Below, in pieces: positions 35,993 through 46,430 of a DNA stretch of 64,000 bases; within the stretch, counting starts at the first letter, position 1, and each line of letters opens with the position of its first letter. Position numbers and translations under genes: made by a program. Source of the DNA: Mariannaea sp. PMI_226 (lineage: Eukaryota > Ascomycota > Sordariomycetes > Hypocreales > Nectriaceae); the NCBI GenBank assembly GCA_024336345.1, contig JANFOG010000002.1, positions 3,844,001-3,908,000 on the forward strand. Reading direction: 5' to 3'. Under the pieces are notes generated by a model. The model was not told where the DNA came from, did no database searches, and saw only the letters and a list, made by a program, of their open reading frames with translations.

Positions 35993-36902
35993 CTACCACC
36001 TTTGTGAGTTCTTCCTAGGAGTGTTTCTGGAGGGGCCTTTGGACGGGACTGACTGGGAAGTCTGAGTGCATGAAGACGCGTAGGCGTATGCAGAGGTAGA
36101 GGCAGAGGTAGAAGTGCGGGTGAGGCCTGGAGTATAGGAAGAGGAGCAGGCGGGGACCGAGTAGGAGGAATAGGGAGAATAATCTATCTGGTTTGTGACA
36201 AGAGGGTCGTATACTAGATTATCGGACCAAGGTCTTGAGGAAGAAGAGGGAGCCGGGGTGCTGGCCCTCTTGAAACGATGAGGAGGGATGTATGGTTGGC
36301 TTAGTTGCTGAAGCTGTTGAGGAGAACTGCTGGGGAACTCTTGCGGGGCTAATCTAGGAGTAGGAGGAGTGCTGGATAGAGGGAGTGACTGCAATCTAGG
36401 ACTAGGAGGAGCAATATCCTTCTCCTCCAACATTAGAACGTCTTGGTCTGGCTCTCCCTCAAATAGGAGGGGATCCACATGAGAACTGAGATCACTCGCG
36501 GTTCGTATAGGGAGGGTGAAATAGTCGGGGGCAGCTGTAGAATTAGAGTCAATAGAGGATTGATTCTCTATAGTGGAACCTCCGCTGAAAGCATAGCTTG
36601 AACTTGACTCCCTACGGCTCCGTTGTCTTATGCAATTAGTCAATGAATAACAAAGTTTAGTGGACAAAGGGCATTGAAGATAGCTACCTGGAGGAAGTAT
36701 TGCGATTAGAGTGGTCGGTGGCTGGCTTGGAAGGTGTTGTGGCACTGCCATGAGTGAAGGCATCTTCTCGGCGCAGCTTAGGACGGCGTGGTGGTTTTAC
36801 CTCTTCTCTGCGGAGCGTTGGGCGCCGAGTCACCGAGTTAAAGGTTGCGTAGCCGTAGATGAAGGGCTCCGATGGCTCCTGATTTAGCTGACGAGATGAC
36901 AT
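35993..36902 (-). CDS. Unrecognised low-complexity protein (two exons)
   Basis: Predicted 282-residue protein. Exon 1 is 36902-36688, the intron 36687-36627 (GTAGCT...AAG, with a CTAAT branch-like word) and exon 2 36626-35993. The N-terminal 75 residues are basic (RRPTLRREEVKPPRRPKLRR) and the rest is rich in Ser, Pro, Thr and Tyr. There is no signal peptide, membrane segment or known domain. A TATA-like box lies about 140 bp upstream. The donor GTAGCT is weaker than others in the window, so the splice is less certain than most. The neighbour at 37537 lies on the same strand about 630 bp upstream. Both look lineage-specific. Function unknown. Confidence 0.62.
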
Positions 36903-37039
36903 TGTTGAAGCGAGAAATAAAGAAAATTGTATAAGGTGGCGATGTCTTTGGAGCAGCGGCTGAATTCCCCTGGGAGATGTTGAAGAGACAGAAACCAGGT
37001 GTTTTTTTTTTGGACATTTTACAAGAGGTTATGTCAGAG

Positions 37040-37048
37040 TATATATAG
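37040..37048 (-). promoter_or_regulatory. TATA-like box upstream of the gene at 35993-36902
   Basis: CTATATATA on the minus strand, about 140 bp before the start codon at 36902, a plausible distance for a core promoter. Confidence 0.4.
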
Positions 37049-37536
37049 TTTGAAAGGGTTAGATTTTTGAGGGGTGTATTCGTAACTATTGGATGAATCG
37101 AGTGTTGTGGTACGTGTCTGATAAAGACAATGTTGGACGAACACTGAAGGAGAATCTCATGTTCAACACCAAAGGGACTGACGAGCTGAGTTCCTAGTGT
37201 TCCTTCACACAAAGCTGACGGGTCCCAATTAGTCTAGTTGCGTAGCTTTATACTGCATATAGAAGTAAATAGGATAATTAATTTGAACAGCCTTCTATTG
37301 GGGAACCGGGAATTCATGAAAGAACGACTTTATGAGGGAACGCAAACGACATTGACACAATTCACAGCAAAATAACATGGACTAGAGTTCCAGTCATGAA
37401 CATGAGAGTTCTTGATTCAAAGACAAAGACTACCCTGCGTTGAGGTTATATGCCTGGACGCCCATACATCTCATTTTTTCTTCTTCTTGTCTCTCTACGC
37501 ATATCTTTTCACCTTTCGGGCGGAGAGCCATCACGC

Positions 37537-38439
37537 TCATTCACAAAGAGGCACTGGCGAGTGTTTCCACGGTTTCGCACCCCCCTTCATGCAAATAAAC
37601 ATCGTCGGCGGTCTTAGAATATTTAGGCGGACACTGTAGTTGTGGTACACGCACGTCTCATCACTCAGGACGCTGTCTATTTCCATCGTGTCCAGCAGAT
37701 TGACGCTAGTGGTGTTGAAGAGGTGAGGCTGAACCTGCCCAGCACCGTCCCCCTCAGCGTTCTGGGGCGTTACAAGTCGAACATGCAGCGAGACGTAATT
37801 TGGGTATCCCTGCTGCGAGATCTCGATGCGCACCGCATCCAGGATGTCTTCGTTTTCGGGTGTATTGCAGACCTTAAGCCCCGGAACAGTGGATGGCTGA
37901 GTTAGGCTGGCGTTGCGCTTTGAGTGGATTTCGAGCTTGAGGATGACGCAGATGGTGCCCTTAGTCGGAGGCTCAAACTCGATAGTTTTGTCGTCATGAG
38001 GGCGGATGCAGGTGTACGGTCCTTCGACTTCGTACTGGAATGGCATCCCTCCCGGCCCGATGCTGATGACTACTTTGGAGTCGCTCCTTTCAATAAATGG
38101 CGGCTGCTCTGGGAGGAGGATGTGGTATTGGTTCCAGTGGCAAACATTTCTCTCTTCCTTCGGAAGATACTTGTTCATGGATGAGGACACAAAATTGACA
38201 CCACACGGATTGTGTAGTTGGCAGTCTTGGACTGGCTCATCTAGATCATTAGCAGAGATGAAGTATAGGCGGATCTGCTCTAAGCGTCTGTCAAGAGGCA
38301 CCTCAAGGATATACCCGTGAGATGTGAGGTCTACTTCTCCAAAGTCATGGACGGCCCGAGGAGGGCCACGTGGTTGGGAGGTTGGTTGTAGCACAACACA
38401 CCGGCCCCGAGGAGAGGGCTCAGTTTCTGAGCGTTCCAT
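37537..38439 (-). CDS. Unrecognised 300-residue protein
   Basis: Uninterrupted frame. The first in-frame ATG is 38439 (GGCCATGG context). The codons upstream in frame (TTG and others) include no ATG, and an AG just before them leaves open a missed 5' exon. The sequence has good mixed composition, unlike random frames. Alternating hydrophobic residues (IRLYFISANDL, KVVISIGPGG, TICVILKLEIH, YVSLHVRLVTP, YSVRLNILRP) suggest a beta-rich cytosolic fold. About seven cysteines are scattered. There is no signal peptide or transmembrane segment. I recognise no family and would not assign a function. It sits in a stretch (34-44 kb) dominated by unrecognised genes. Confidence 0.68.
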   Translation of the reverse strand: MERSETEPSPRGRCVVLQPTSQPRGPPRAVHDFGEVDLTSHGYILEVPLDRRLEQIRLYFISANDLDEPVQDCQLHNPCGVNFVSSSMNKYLPKEERNVCHWNQYHILLPEQPPFIERSDSKVVISIGPGGMPFQYEVEGPYTCIRPHDDKTIEFEPPTKGTICVILKLEIHSKRNASLTQPSTVPGLKVCNTPENEDILDAVRIEISQQGYPNYVSLHVRLVTPQNAEGDGAGQVQPHLFNTTSVNLLDTMEIDSVLSDETCVYHNYSVRLNILRPPTMFICMKGGAKPWKHSPVPLCE

Positions 38440-39736
38440 GGCCGGTAATGGCAATCTCCCGGAGCTAAGATATTGAGTTAATCAATGTTGGTGGGTGTGT
38501 AGTTGGACTGCGTTGCTGAAGTATTCTGGCGTGTACTCGACCGAAAGGCTATGTCCGTGATGCTCTGCGGTGAAGGGAATATCCGAATATCAGTGAGTTG
38601 CCCAAGTAGATGTCAGGCTTGAACGTGAATAATGTGAAAGAAAGAAAGATATTGTAGTCTGCAGAAATCGAAAACTTGTATAATTATGAGGGGGGCATTG
38701 GCAATTGTCTAACAGCTGTCTACTGTTTGTAGGTATAGGATTCACATCCTTTGCATTAGACCACGGCATCGAGAAGAAGTTGGTAAATAGACAAAGGGCA
38801 TGTACTATGAAATCATGATTTAATCGGCAATGGTTTACTCTGAAGGATTTTGCATCTTTAGGCATTTGTCAGAGCGTTTGATACCAACATCTGTACTGAT
38901 GTGGGATAGTAGTCCGCACTTTGATTGTTGGAGATGACAGCAACTCCTTTCTTCCAGTATTTGGTGTTTGCCGAACTTATAACCTTACCAAGGAAGAATT
39001 CATCTAGGGCAACCTGCTATTATCTATATTTGAGATTGAAATAGCATTCAACACACACTTCCTTATGTTGTAAATTTTAAAGACAAAGAAGTAATTGTCA
39101 ATCATATCGTTCATGGGACCAGATCGTAAATCGGTAGTAGTCTATGTTTTCCACGGAACCACGTATAGTTCGAATGAACAAAGAGCTTGAAACCCTTCCT
39201 TGGTAACTTTCTACACATGATCAGACGATAGGAACGTTGGTATATATGCCTAAACGTTCACAAGGCGGAGAGGGTGAGACGGAAAACGGACAGAGAACGG
39301 GGCATCTGGGGGTGCCGAAAAATACGTGGGTCATCGGTGCGGAGGTGTCCGGGGTGGGTCTACCGACCCAACGAATCATGATGAACTGCGTTTCGGGGCT
39401 CAGTCGGGGCGGCGCTTCACGGACTGGCTATTTAGAAGAAGAGAGTTATTGTACCAGAGGAGCATGAAGACGTTTGACCCCTCACAGGAATCTGTATAGA
39501 TCAGGGCGGAGGAACATTTCAGCCGGAACCCGAATGACGCTGCGTTTCGAATAGAGAGAGACCGCGTTATGATTAGCTTCGCGATAAACGATATACTTAT
39601 CTTATTGCCAGAGAGAAGTATTCATGAAAGAACTGTGCTAAACGCTGTACAGAGACCAAGGTCACAAGCAACAGGAGGGGAGGAGTCCATCATCTATAAG
39701 CCATCATCCTAACCTCAGCCAACAACAATCACAAGC
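38440..39736. other. Intergenic region between an unrecognised gene and tRNA-Arg
   Basis: AT-rich for most of its length, with a GC-richer island at about 39240-39560 whose 76-codon frame shows no recognisable motif. No gene is called. Confidence 0.4.
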
Positions 39737-39807
39737 GGTCGCGTGGCCCAATGGCAAGGCGTCTGACTACGAATCAGGAGATTGTGGGTTCGACCCCCAC
39801 CGTGACC
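39737..39807 (+). tRNA. tRNA-Arg, anticodon ACG
   Basis: Full cloverleaf of 71 nt without intron. The acceptor stem GGTCGCG pairs with CGTGACC (one G-U). The D arm is GCC...GGC. The anticodon stem TCTGA/TCAGG closes the loop CTACGAA (anticodon ACG, read as ICG for CGU/C/A arginine codons). The variable loop has five bases, and the T arm is GTGGG-TTCGACC-CCCAC. A T-rich pol III terminator follows immediately (39808-39816). CCA is not encoded, as expected in a eukaryote. Confidence 0.95.
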
Positions 39808-40459
39808 TTTCTTTTTGACTTTATCGTCTTTTTTTTTTTCCCTCTCTCGCTCACAATTCTCATTCATGCATGACTATGACTGTATCTATATATTTTGTGT
39901 ACCTATGCTCACATTCCTCGAATAAGGCAAACCGTTGTGAGTAGTGTTCTAGCCAACTAGTTCAGTAAACCTGCCTATTGTGCCTCGCGTTTGTTTACTT
40001 TGGAATTGCTATACATCCATTCAACTCGTCTGTTACAACAGCTCACATGGAAGGGGGACAGGACAGAACGGGAAATCACTCGTTTGAATTCCGTAATCCA
40101 GACGAGCCCTCTTTCTCTGGTGTAGCCAAACTCATCTTTAATTAATCAAGGAGCTTCAGTAGCATAAATAGTAGTTTTCATAGTTGTATCCGTGGGAAGG
40201 ATTCCTTATTAAGGCCCCAGATGGAAAGGATTGTTTGTAACAGTGGTCCAGTTGGGGTGTTGACAGTTCCATCAAATCAATCAATCAATCATACACAAGC
40301 CCATGTTAGCTGGCTGAGTAATTAAGAAGTGGGATATCATTGCAAATAATCTCAACGTTCTCAGCAATGGGGCATATATATGTAAACGACTCGGCCCCCT
40401 CTTATACATGATTGTATGATACAGAATTTTTTTTGATAGCAAAGAAATGGTGAGGAAAT
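39808..40459. other. Flank between tRNA-Arg and a mitochondrial protein gene
   Basis: Begins with the T-rich terminator of the tRNA, then AT-rich sequence containing a short ATCA repeat near 40275. It probably includes the 3' end of the minus-strand gene at 40460. Confidence 0.45.
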
Positions 40460-41701
40460 CTAGCTCATTCCATCCATGAATTCGACACGATCGAGAATCA
40501 TCTGTCGATAACCCATATACTCCTTCAAACCCTCCCACTCAGGGCCGGTTTCTTCTCCATGTCGCCACGGCTCCTTGAAACCCCACGCGCATGCAATCTT
40601 GTCCATCGCCGCGCGCTCCTCCTCTCTCAGCCATCGGTATCGTAAGGGTGTACCTGGCGCCCACGTCACTCGCCTCATCTGGTCTTTGTTGCTCAGCTTG
40701 GCGATCAGGCCCATTGATCCAACAACCAAGAAGTAGCCGGAAATACCAGCGACACCCAGGCCAGTGGCGGTCGTGATATCCATGGTGTTTTGCCAGTAGG
40801 CGGCGTATGCTGATGCCAGACCGAAAATGCCAAATGGAAGGGTGGTCAGGGCCAGGGCAGGGGCAGTAGAATGCTTGAGCAACTTCTGGCGTTTGAAAGC
40901 CGGTAGACTAAAGGAGGCTTCGACAATGCCTAACGCTGAGTCCAAGTTCTTGGAATCTATCGCGGTTTGTAGCGCCATGTCTGCGACGTCGGGTTCGATA
41001 GCTCTGACGGCAGCATTGGGATTCCTGCGGACATATTGAATCACCCCGTTCTTGACCACGGGCTGGGGCTTGGTGGCAAACAGTTCCAGGACGGTAGGGA
41101 GTGAGTCTGAGCGGCCCAGCGCTGCCTGGATAATAACGTACAGCTCCAGAAATTCGGGAGTAATCTCAACATTGGGTTGGGTGATGATGGCGTAGGCTGA
41201 GTACGAGATCCTGTTGACACTGTCTCTCAGCTCGACATCGATCGAGGGAGATGAGCCACCCCTCCCAGCTCCTAGAGACCTGAGCTTCGAGGTAGAAGCC
41301 TTCACCTGCGCCTCAGCCCTCCTCACAAGCGGCTGAAGGGCCTCAGCAGCCTTGAGGCACGTCTCCAGGGCTGCTGATGTCAATTGCTTCGCCGGGATAC
41401 CGTCAACAGACAGGAATTTGTCCCTCGCATTTTCGACAGCGTTTGCTAGCTGAGTGGGGTTCAGCAGCTCTCTTGGTACGCTCGGATTCTCTGGGGTTGT
41501 CGATTGGGAAGACGACGGTTCGGGGACGGAGGAACTCGTGGCAAGCCACCGCACGCCGATGGGTTTGGCACTGAGGCCGCGGGCATATCGAGCCTGTGTC
41601 GAAATGGCTCGGCGGATGATAACTTGGGTGCTGGTCGGCACCGGCGCAATGGCGCAGAGCTGGCAGACGGTACCGAGCCGCCGCGGGTTCGCTCCTCGCA
41701 T
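40460..41701 (-). CDS. Conserved mitochondrial membrane protein
   Basis: Single-exon 413-residue protein starting at the first ATG (41701). The first ~55 residues are rich in Arg, Ser, Ala and Thr with no acidic residues, a good mitochondrial targeting sequence (QVIIRRAISTQARYARGL). The middle is helical. Two hydrophobic segments (about 280-302 TLPFGIFGLASAYAAYW and 310-334 LGVAGISGYFLVVGSMGLIA) form a hairpin. A conserved-looking tail follows (MRRVTWAPGTPLRYRWLREEERAAM at about 342 onward, split here by my count), ending in a Trp-rich amphipathic stretch. This suggests an inner-membrane protein with a soluble domain on each side or both on the matrix side. I believe homologues are widespread in filamentous ascomycetes as uncharacterised proteins. 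No enzyme motif is seen. Confidence 0.82.
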   Translation of the reverse strand: MRGANPRRLGTVCQLCAIAPVPTSTQVIIRRAISTQARYARGLSAKPIGVRWLATSSSVPEPSSSQSTTPENPSVPRELLNPTQLANAVENARDKFLSVDGIPAKQLTSAALETCLKAAEALQPLVRRAEAQVKASTSKLRSLGAGRGGSSPSIDVELRDSVNRISYSAYAIITQPNVEITPEFLELYVIIQAALGRSDSLPTVLELFATKPQPVVKNGVIQYVRRNPNAAVRAIEPDVADMALQTAIDSKNLDSALGIVEASFSLPAFKRQKLLKHSTAPALALTTLPFGIFGLASAYAAYWQNTMDITTATGLGVAGISGYFLVVGSMGLIAKLSNKDQMRRVTWAPGTPLRYRWLREEERAAMDKIACAWGFKEPWRHGEETGPEWEGLKEYMGYRQMILDRVEFMDGMS

Positions 41702-42293
41702 TGTTGCAGGCTTCGGAGGATGATGTTGGTGGGGGGAGTTTTGGGAACGTCTCAATTAAACTTGGGCGCACCCACAGGGGTGAGGCTAGGCGGTTTGGGT
41801 TTGAAGAGCGCAAATGAAGGCTCCTTGTGCCACCTTGCTCGTACGTCAATTATCCCCACGGCGCGCAGAATTGTCGTGGGCACGGTCGGATTTGAACTTG
41901 TTAGTGCATCGGAGCTTTGAGGCTATAATAATTCATTACGGAGTGGAGGGACCGTTTTATCAGGTGATGGCCCGTTTTGCGACAAAACGGTGATGAGTGG
42001 AGTCGCCCGAATACGGAGAGTCAGTTAGTCGTCTCTGCAAACGGTCTCTGCTTTCTTCTTCCCAAACATACATCAATTGTTGATACGGTATTGCACTGTT
42101 GCACCACAGACGCACCAAGCATTTCTCAAGTAAAATCAACAGCGGCAGAACGAGTTGGGTCGTAATCAGTGTGAATTAAATCTATACCTCTGGATCTTTT
42201 TTGTTCCAACATCTTTCCCTCTCTCTGTCCGTGTGAAACCTAGGGGGTCTGTCCCATTCTAACTATCTTGCTGTTCAGTCCCTTGTTATATCT
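41702..42293. promoter_or_regulatory. Promoter of the mitochondrial protein gene and 3' flank of the small gene
   Basis: About 590 bp between two minus-strand genes. No further gene is seen. Confidence 0.4.
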
Positions 42294-42642
42294 CTATGGC
42301 GAAGCTGTGGTAAGAGATTATTAGTGATCTACTGTAAAGGGCTTAATATGACCAGTACTCACCTTCTTGAAACCCAAAGTAGACGCCATTTATGTAGACC
42401 GACCCGTGTAAGCCTTGTGAAGCCAGCACTCTTAACTCGCTGTACACGGCTGGCTCATTGAGATCGACTTGGCGCCCTGTAACGGAGGAGTCGGCTATGG
42501 CACGAAGTGCAATAAATATGTCCTGAATCAATATTGTCCAAGTGGTATTGACCATCACAGGTTCCGTAATTTGAGGAACCAGTTCGTCAATAAGACGTCT
42601 ACATTTGTCTGCGAGCGGAGGAATGTCACCGTTGGTGGCCAT
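42294..42642 (-). CDS. Small unrecognised protein, copy A of a tandem pair
   Basis: The main exon is 42642-42363, starting at the first ATG (GGCCATGG context on the sense strand: ACCATGGCC). If the frame is read through without splicing it ends at 42343 and gives 99 residues (tail EGEYWSY). A well-formed intron (42362-42305, GTGAGT donor, CACTAAT branch-like word, CCACAG acceptor) would give a short last exon 42304-42294 and the tail EASP. The protein aligns without gaps to copy B, from Cys14 to the Phe-x-Phe near residue 91. Shared words include LIQ, EP..Y, ASxGL and YxNGxxFxF. There is no signal peptide, membrane segment or cysteine pattern. Function unknown. Confidence 0.65.
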
Positions 42643-43161
42643 GGTCAAAGAAAAATGTCGCTTAGATAATTGGGAGAGTGTCTCGGTGGAGGCAAACAAC
42701 GTGCAAGAGATGGGGATATTTGCCAAAATGGAGAAGATGGCTTGTGGTATAAAAAGAGGTCTCTCACACGTTTGTTCACACTATTCGCCATAGCTGCTTC
42801 CTTGACGGAGTGATTACTACGTCGGTGATTCACTTTGCAAAAGCTCCAATCTTGGTGATGATCGAATGGCAGCGGCAGTGTTCACTAACATGTATCTGTT
42901 TCTCTATGTTATATTTGGAAATAATACAGAATAGCTGTACAGAGTACTTGATCTACTCTGACCCTCCAGATTAGACATGTTCTTTCACAATTCGGAGCCT
43001 AGCAGTTTGATAATTACGGATGAATATTTAATATTTGTGTTTACGTATATGCTCTTTAGCTTGTGTGCACGATAAACCACCACTGTCACTGTCCACACTG
43101 CACAGCTTGCGATGTCGCCAGTTGCTGTTTGTGTTTGATGAACAGTTACGAACACCCTGAA
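42643..43161. other. Spacer between the two paralogous small genes
   Basis: About 520 bp, AT-rich. It contains a TATAAAAAG word on the plus strand at about 42749, facing away from both genes. The promoter of copy A should lie here. Confidence 0.4.
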
Positions 43162-43494
43162 TTAGCCTAATTTTTCGTCTTGTTTGAAGTCAACTGCACT
43201 TGCTTCAAAATTGAAGAGGATGCCATTCAGATAGCCAGCTGCCTGCAAACCACGGCTTGCCATCACTACCAGGAGTGCGTATATTTTCGGCTCAGTGGTG
43301 TCCAGCTTGTATCCGCTCTCAGACTCCCGAGCTCGAGCATACAGTGCTACAGACTCGTTCTGGATTAGTTTAGTATCATGATATGAAATCGTACCATGGA
43401 AAGGCTTCTGAACGAGATCAACCTCGATGAGATGCTGGCATGCCTCCACTAGAATGCCACTGTTGTGAGACGTATTTGTATTGCGTGGTAGCAT
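43162..43494 (-). CDS. Small unrecognised protein, copy B of a tandem pair
   Basis: Uninterrupted 110-residue frame from the ATG at 43494. Upstream in-frame codons contain no ATG before a stop. From Cys19 the protein aligns without gaps to copy A over 79 positions, with 29 identities by my count (about 37%). The strongest stretch is the C-terminal half, around EP.IYALLVVMASRGLQAAGY.NG..F.F (copy B residues about 68-96). Copy B then extends to a charged tail (DFKQDEKLG). Predicted helices and a short beta-like end suggest a small cytosolic domain. Conservation between copies is the best evidence that both are real genes. No known family is recognised. Confidence 0.7.
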   Translation of the reverse strand: MLPRNTNTSHNSGILVEACQHLIEVDLVQKPFHGTISYHDTKLIQNESVALYARARESESGYKLDTTEPKIYALLVVMASRGLQAAGYLNGILFNFEASAVDFKQDEKLG

Positions 43495-44708
43495 AGTTGC
43501 AGGTGGGTTCGGCAACTCAACTTTAACAATGGAAACCTGAAGCCGTTGGTTTGTAGTTGGACACAGTCAATCCAGTGATAATGTATTCTGAGAGAACTGA
43601 AAAGCGAAAGATATGGTGGTCTTATGTATGCCAACATTGAGGATCTGTCATTTGACACATGGACTCCTCAGCATCTAAGAGGCTGGACATGATGGTCATC
43701 TATTCTAATTACCTCAGTCATATATCTTGAACTCGAGTGAACAACATTTTCCTCACTCGTTAGCTGGACTGTTACTATGTGTTCGAGGACATCTACGGCG
43801 AATGGTCTTCCAAGATAGGCCAGACCAGCTCACTACCAAAAAAAAAAAAAAGACGGCAGAATTTGGAAGAATCTAGGCGCCCGATGGACATAACGAGAAA
43901 AAAAAGAAAAAAAAATATAGAGAAGCTGAAGTCCCTAAAACGGTGACAACCAAAGTATTAGACCTCTTCAGTGTGATGAATAAATGGAAAAGGGTCTGCC
44001 TAATCCAGTATTAGTGATGGAAATTATTGAGTGATGCCTAGATGCGGGTGTCAGTTGTGTATCTCAAGGCAACCTTGATAAATCATGGTCGTATGTCCTT
44101 TGATCCGAGTGACCATGCAAGGGAATAAACGAGAGAAGAAACGACAGAACAAGCACTTATGAATGTTTTACATACGTATTGTTACCTTACACCATTGATG
44201 AAAGTGAATCAGACCAGTAGTGGCTGGAGCCATGGAACAAAGCCACACTCCCCGGTCCTTTGCTGGATACGTAATTAATTAGTGCCAGAAACGGGCGGCC
44301 CCAGCGCTCGAAGCGAAGCATCCAGAACAAAATAGTGGACTTTGTGCCGGCTCCATAAGGTGTGCATGCGGCTGTGCCCCCTTTGCAGCGTAAGCGCGGC
44401 CCATGACGAAACATGACTCTGGTCTCAACACCACGCCTCTTTTCACTCGAGGCATCTGCGCCAACTCACTCTCCTCTCACCTACACCGTCTTCAGCGGCC
44501 TCCATCTCACCCCTCGCACGAATACCCCCGGTGCTTGAGAACTGAGCCGTTTCGGAGATGCAATCCAAGGCAGCAGCTAGCTCACATTTTTAAAGCTGCC
44601 CAATCCCTTCCTTCCCCAGTTCTTTGGTAACATTCAAAGATCCTGATAGCTCCGGCGACCCCCCAATCATCATCACCACCACCACCGCACTCATCGTCGA
44701 CTCTCGCC
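43495..44708. promoter_or_regulatory. Divergent region between small gene B and verprolin
   Basis: About 1.2 kb, A-rich near 43840-43920 and pyrimidine-rich just before the verprolin start (44640-44708). It presumably carries both promoters. No other gene is visible. Confidence 0.4.
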
Positions 44709-46086
44709 ATGCCGCCTCCTCCTCCCCCGCCGCCCCCTCCGCCACCAGGCATGGGCGGTCCTCCTCCTCCTCCTCCCCCTCCCCCCCCCGGGGGCGCCCC
44801 CTCAAGACCGCCTGGAGGAGGTAACAGAGTATGTCTTTTGGCTTCGGACACACAAATCCATGTGCCCTAAATAATGATAGCTAATCAATCTTCACTAGAA
44901 TGCTCTTCTTTCAGACATCCACAAGGGAAAGGCCCTCAAGAAAACCGTTACCCACGATCGCTCAGCACCGGTCATTGCCAGTTCGTCTTCTTCGTCAGGT
45001 CCTCCGGTCGGCGGCGCACCACCAATTCCGATGCTCGGCGGAGCACCAAAGCCTCCAGGAGGACTTGCACCACCTGTGCCAGGAAACCGGGCGAGAAGCA
45101 ACAGTGATACAGGTGCCCGCGATTCGACGGCCGGCGGTATGGACGCCGCGCCCCAGTTAGGCGGGCTGTTTGCTGGAGGGATGCCCAAACTGAAGAAGAG
45201 AGGCGGGGGTGTTGATACAGGAGCGAATGCGGACTCCTCATATCTATCAGACCCTGGGGAGCCGCCGAGTTTTTCAGCACCCAGGCCTCCGGCTTTCTCA
45301 GCGCCCAAACCTCCAGCGGCTCCTGCGCCTGCGATCCCTGGACGACCTCCTGCACCACCTCTAGGCGGAATAGCAAACCTAAGAAAGACGACGCCAATAG
45401 GCAAGGGGCCGCCTCCACCCATCGGGAAGAAACCACCACCACTTCCAACATCTCGAAAGCCGTCTGCCATATCTCTTCCATCAGCTCCCGCGCCCTCGGC
45501 TCCGGCACCTCCTCCACCACCTCCACCAGCATCCTTCGCTCCAGCGCCCCCGGCCCCTCCACCGCTTCCACCTGCCTCTGCTCCTCCCCGCCCGAGCCCT
45601 TCGCCGGCCCCGCGATCGCAACCCCCTCCGCCGCCACCTCCGCCTCCTGCGGCCTCACATTCTGCGCCCTCTCTAGCTGTTCAGGCTGCCATTCGCGCTG
45701 CTGGACAAGCTTCTCCTACTGCTGCTCCTCCTGCGCCTCCCCCACCTCCGCCTTCTTCAGCTCCCGCACCCCCGCCTGCCCCTCCCCCCTCTGGCCCATC
45801 ACTCCTGCCTGTGGCGCCAACCCGGTCCCGGGGATCATCTCTTCGCCAGTCTATGTTAGATCCGGCAGCATTCACCTTGACAGCCAACGGCGGTTCTAAA
45901 TCCCCCAGCCCTTCTAGAACATCTCCCTCAAACGGAACAAGAAATGACCGTGTTTCCATAAGCGACACAAGATGGCACTTCAAGGATGAAGGCCTTTTCC
46001 CGAAGCCTAGAGATTTTGTTGGGACCACAAGAAAATACAGAGCAGGTAGAGGCAGTAGTGTACCATTGAATTTGAGTGCGTTATAA
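44709..46086 (+). CDS. VRP1: Verprolin / WIP-type actin-organising protein
   Basis: Predicted 435-residue protein in two exons: 44709-44828 and 44899-46086 (intron GTATGT...CTAG). The N-terminus is a poly-Pro run (profilin-binding type) ending in GGGNR. The splice creates RNALLSDIHKGKALKKT at residues about 40-56, a WH2 actin-monomer-binding motif in the WIP/verprolin register. The middle is dominated by Pro-rich SH3-ligand segments (PPPPPP, APAIPGRPPAPP). The C-terminal end (RWHFKDEGLFPKPRDF) matches the WASP-WH1-binding region that defines verprolins. It should act with WASP/Las17 and type I myosin to drive Arp2/3 actin patches for endocytosis and hyphal growth. Length is moderate; S. cerevisiae Vrp1 is longer. 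The start was chosen because WH2 proteins of this family begin with MPPPPPPP. Confidence 0.92.
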
Positions 46087-46430
46087 GAAGCAAGGAGGTC
46101 TGTCGTTGGTTCATGAGGTTATTCTTTGAACTCATGAGAACGAACACGTTTGGGGGGTTCAAGTAGATGGAAAAAAGTTTCTACAGATTTGTATAAATTG
46201 GAAACGTCAATATCAAGTCTTTCATAAAAGGCTCGACTCAAGGTCTAGTAAAGCGATCCAATGTGACACCCAGCCACTCTTATATTCGCAAAACCCGGGT
46301 TTCGCCCAAATTTCCTCGTGTGGGGGATTCCATGTAGATGCCAGATGCCAGATTTACAGGCATGGTATAGTACATTTTCAGTTACACTTCGCTTTCTATT
46401 GTACAAATGCTTCTCCAAACTTTGCCAACC
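46087..46430. other. Convergent 3' flanks of verprolin and mL54 genes
   Basis: 344 bp between two stop codons. It probably consists of overlapping or adjacent 3' untranslated regions. Confidence 0.45.

Noticed and set aside
44085..44096. ACATACGACCAT (minus strand), identical to the first 12 bases of 5S rRNA
   Set aside because: Likeness stops at 12 bases with no helix II or terminator. It could be a tiny relic but cannot be told from chance.
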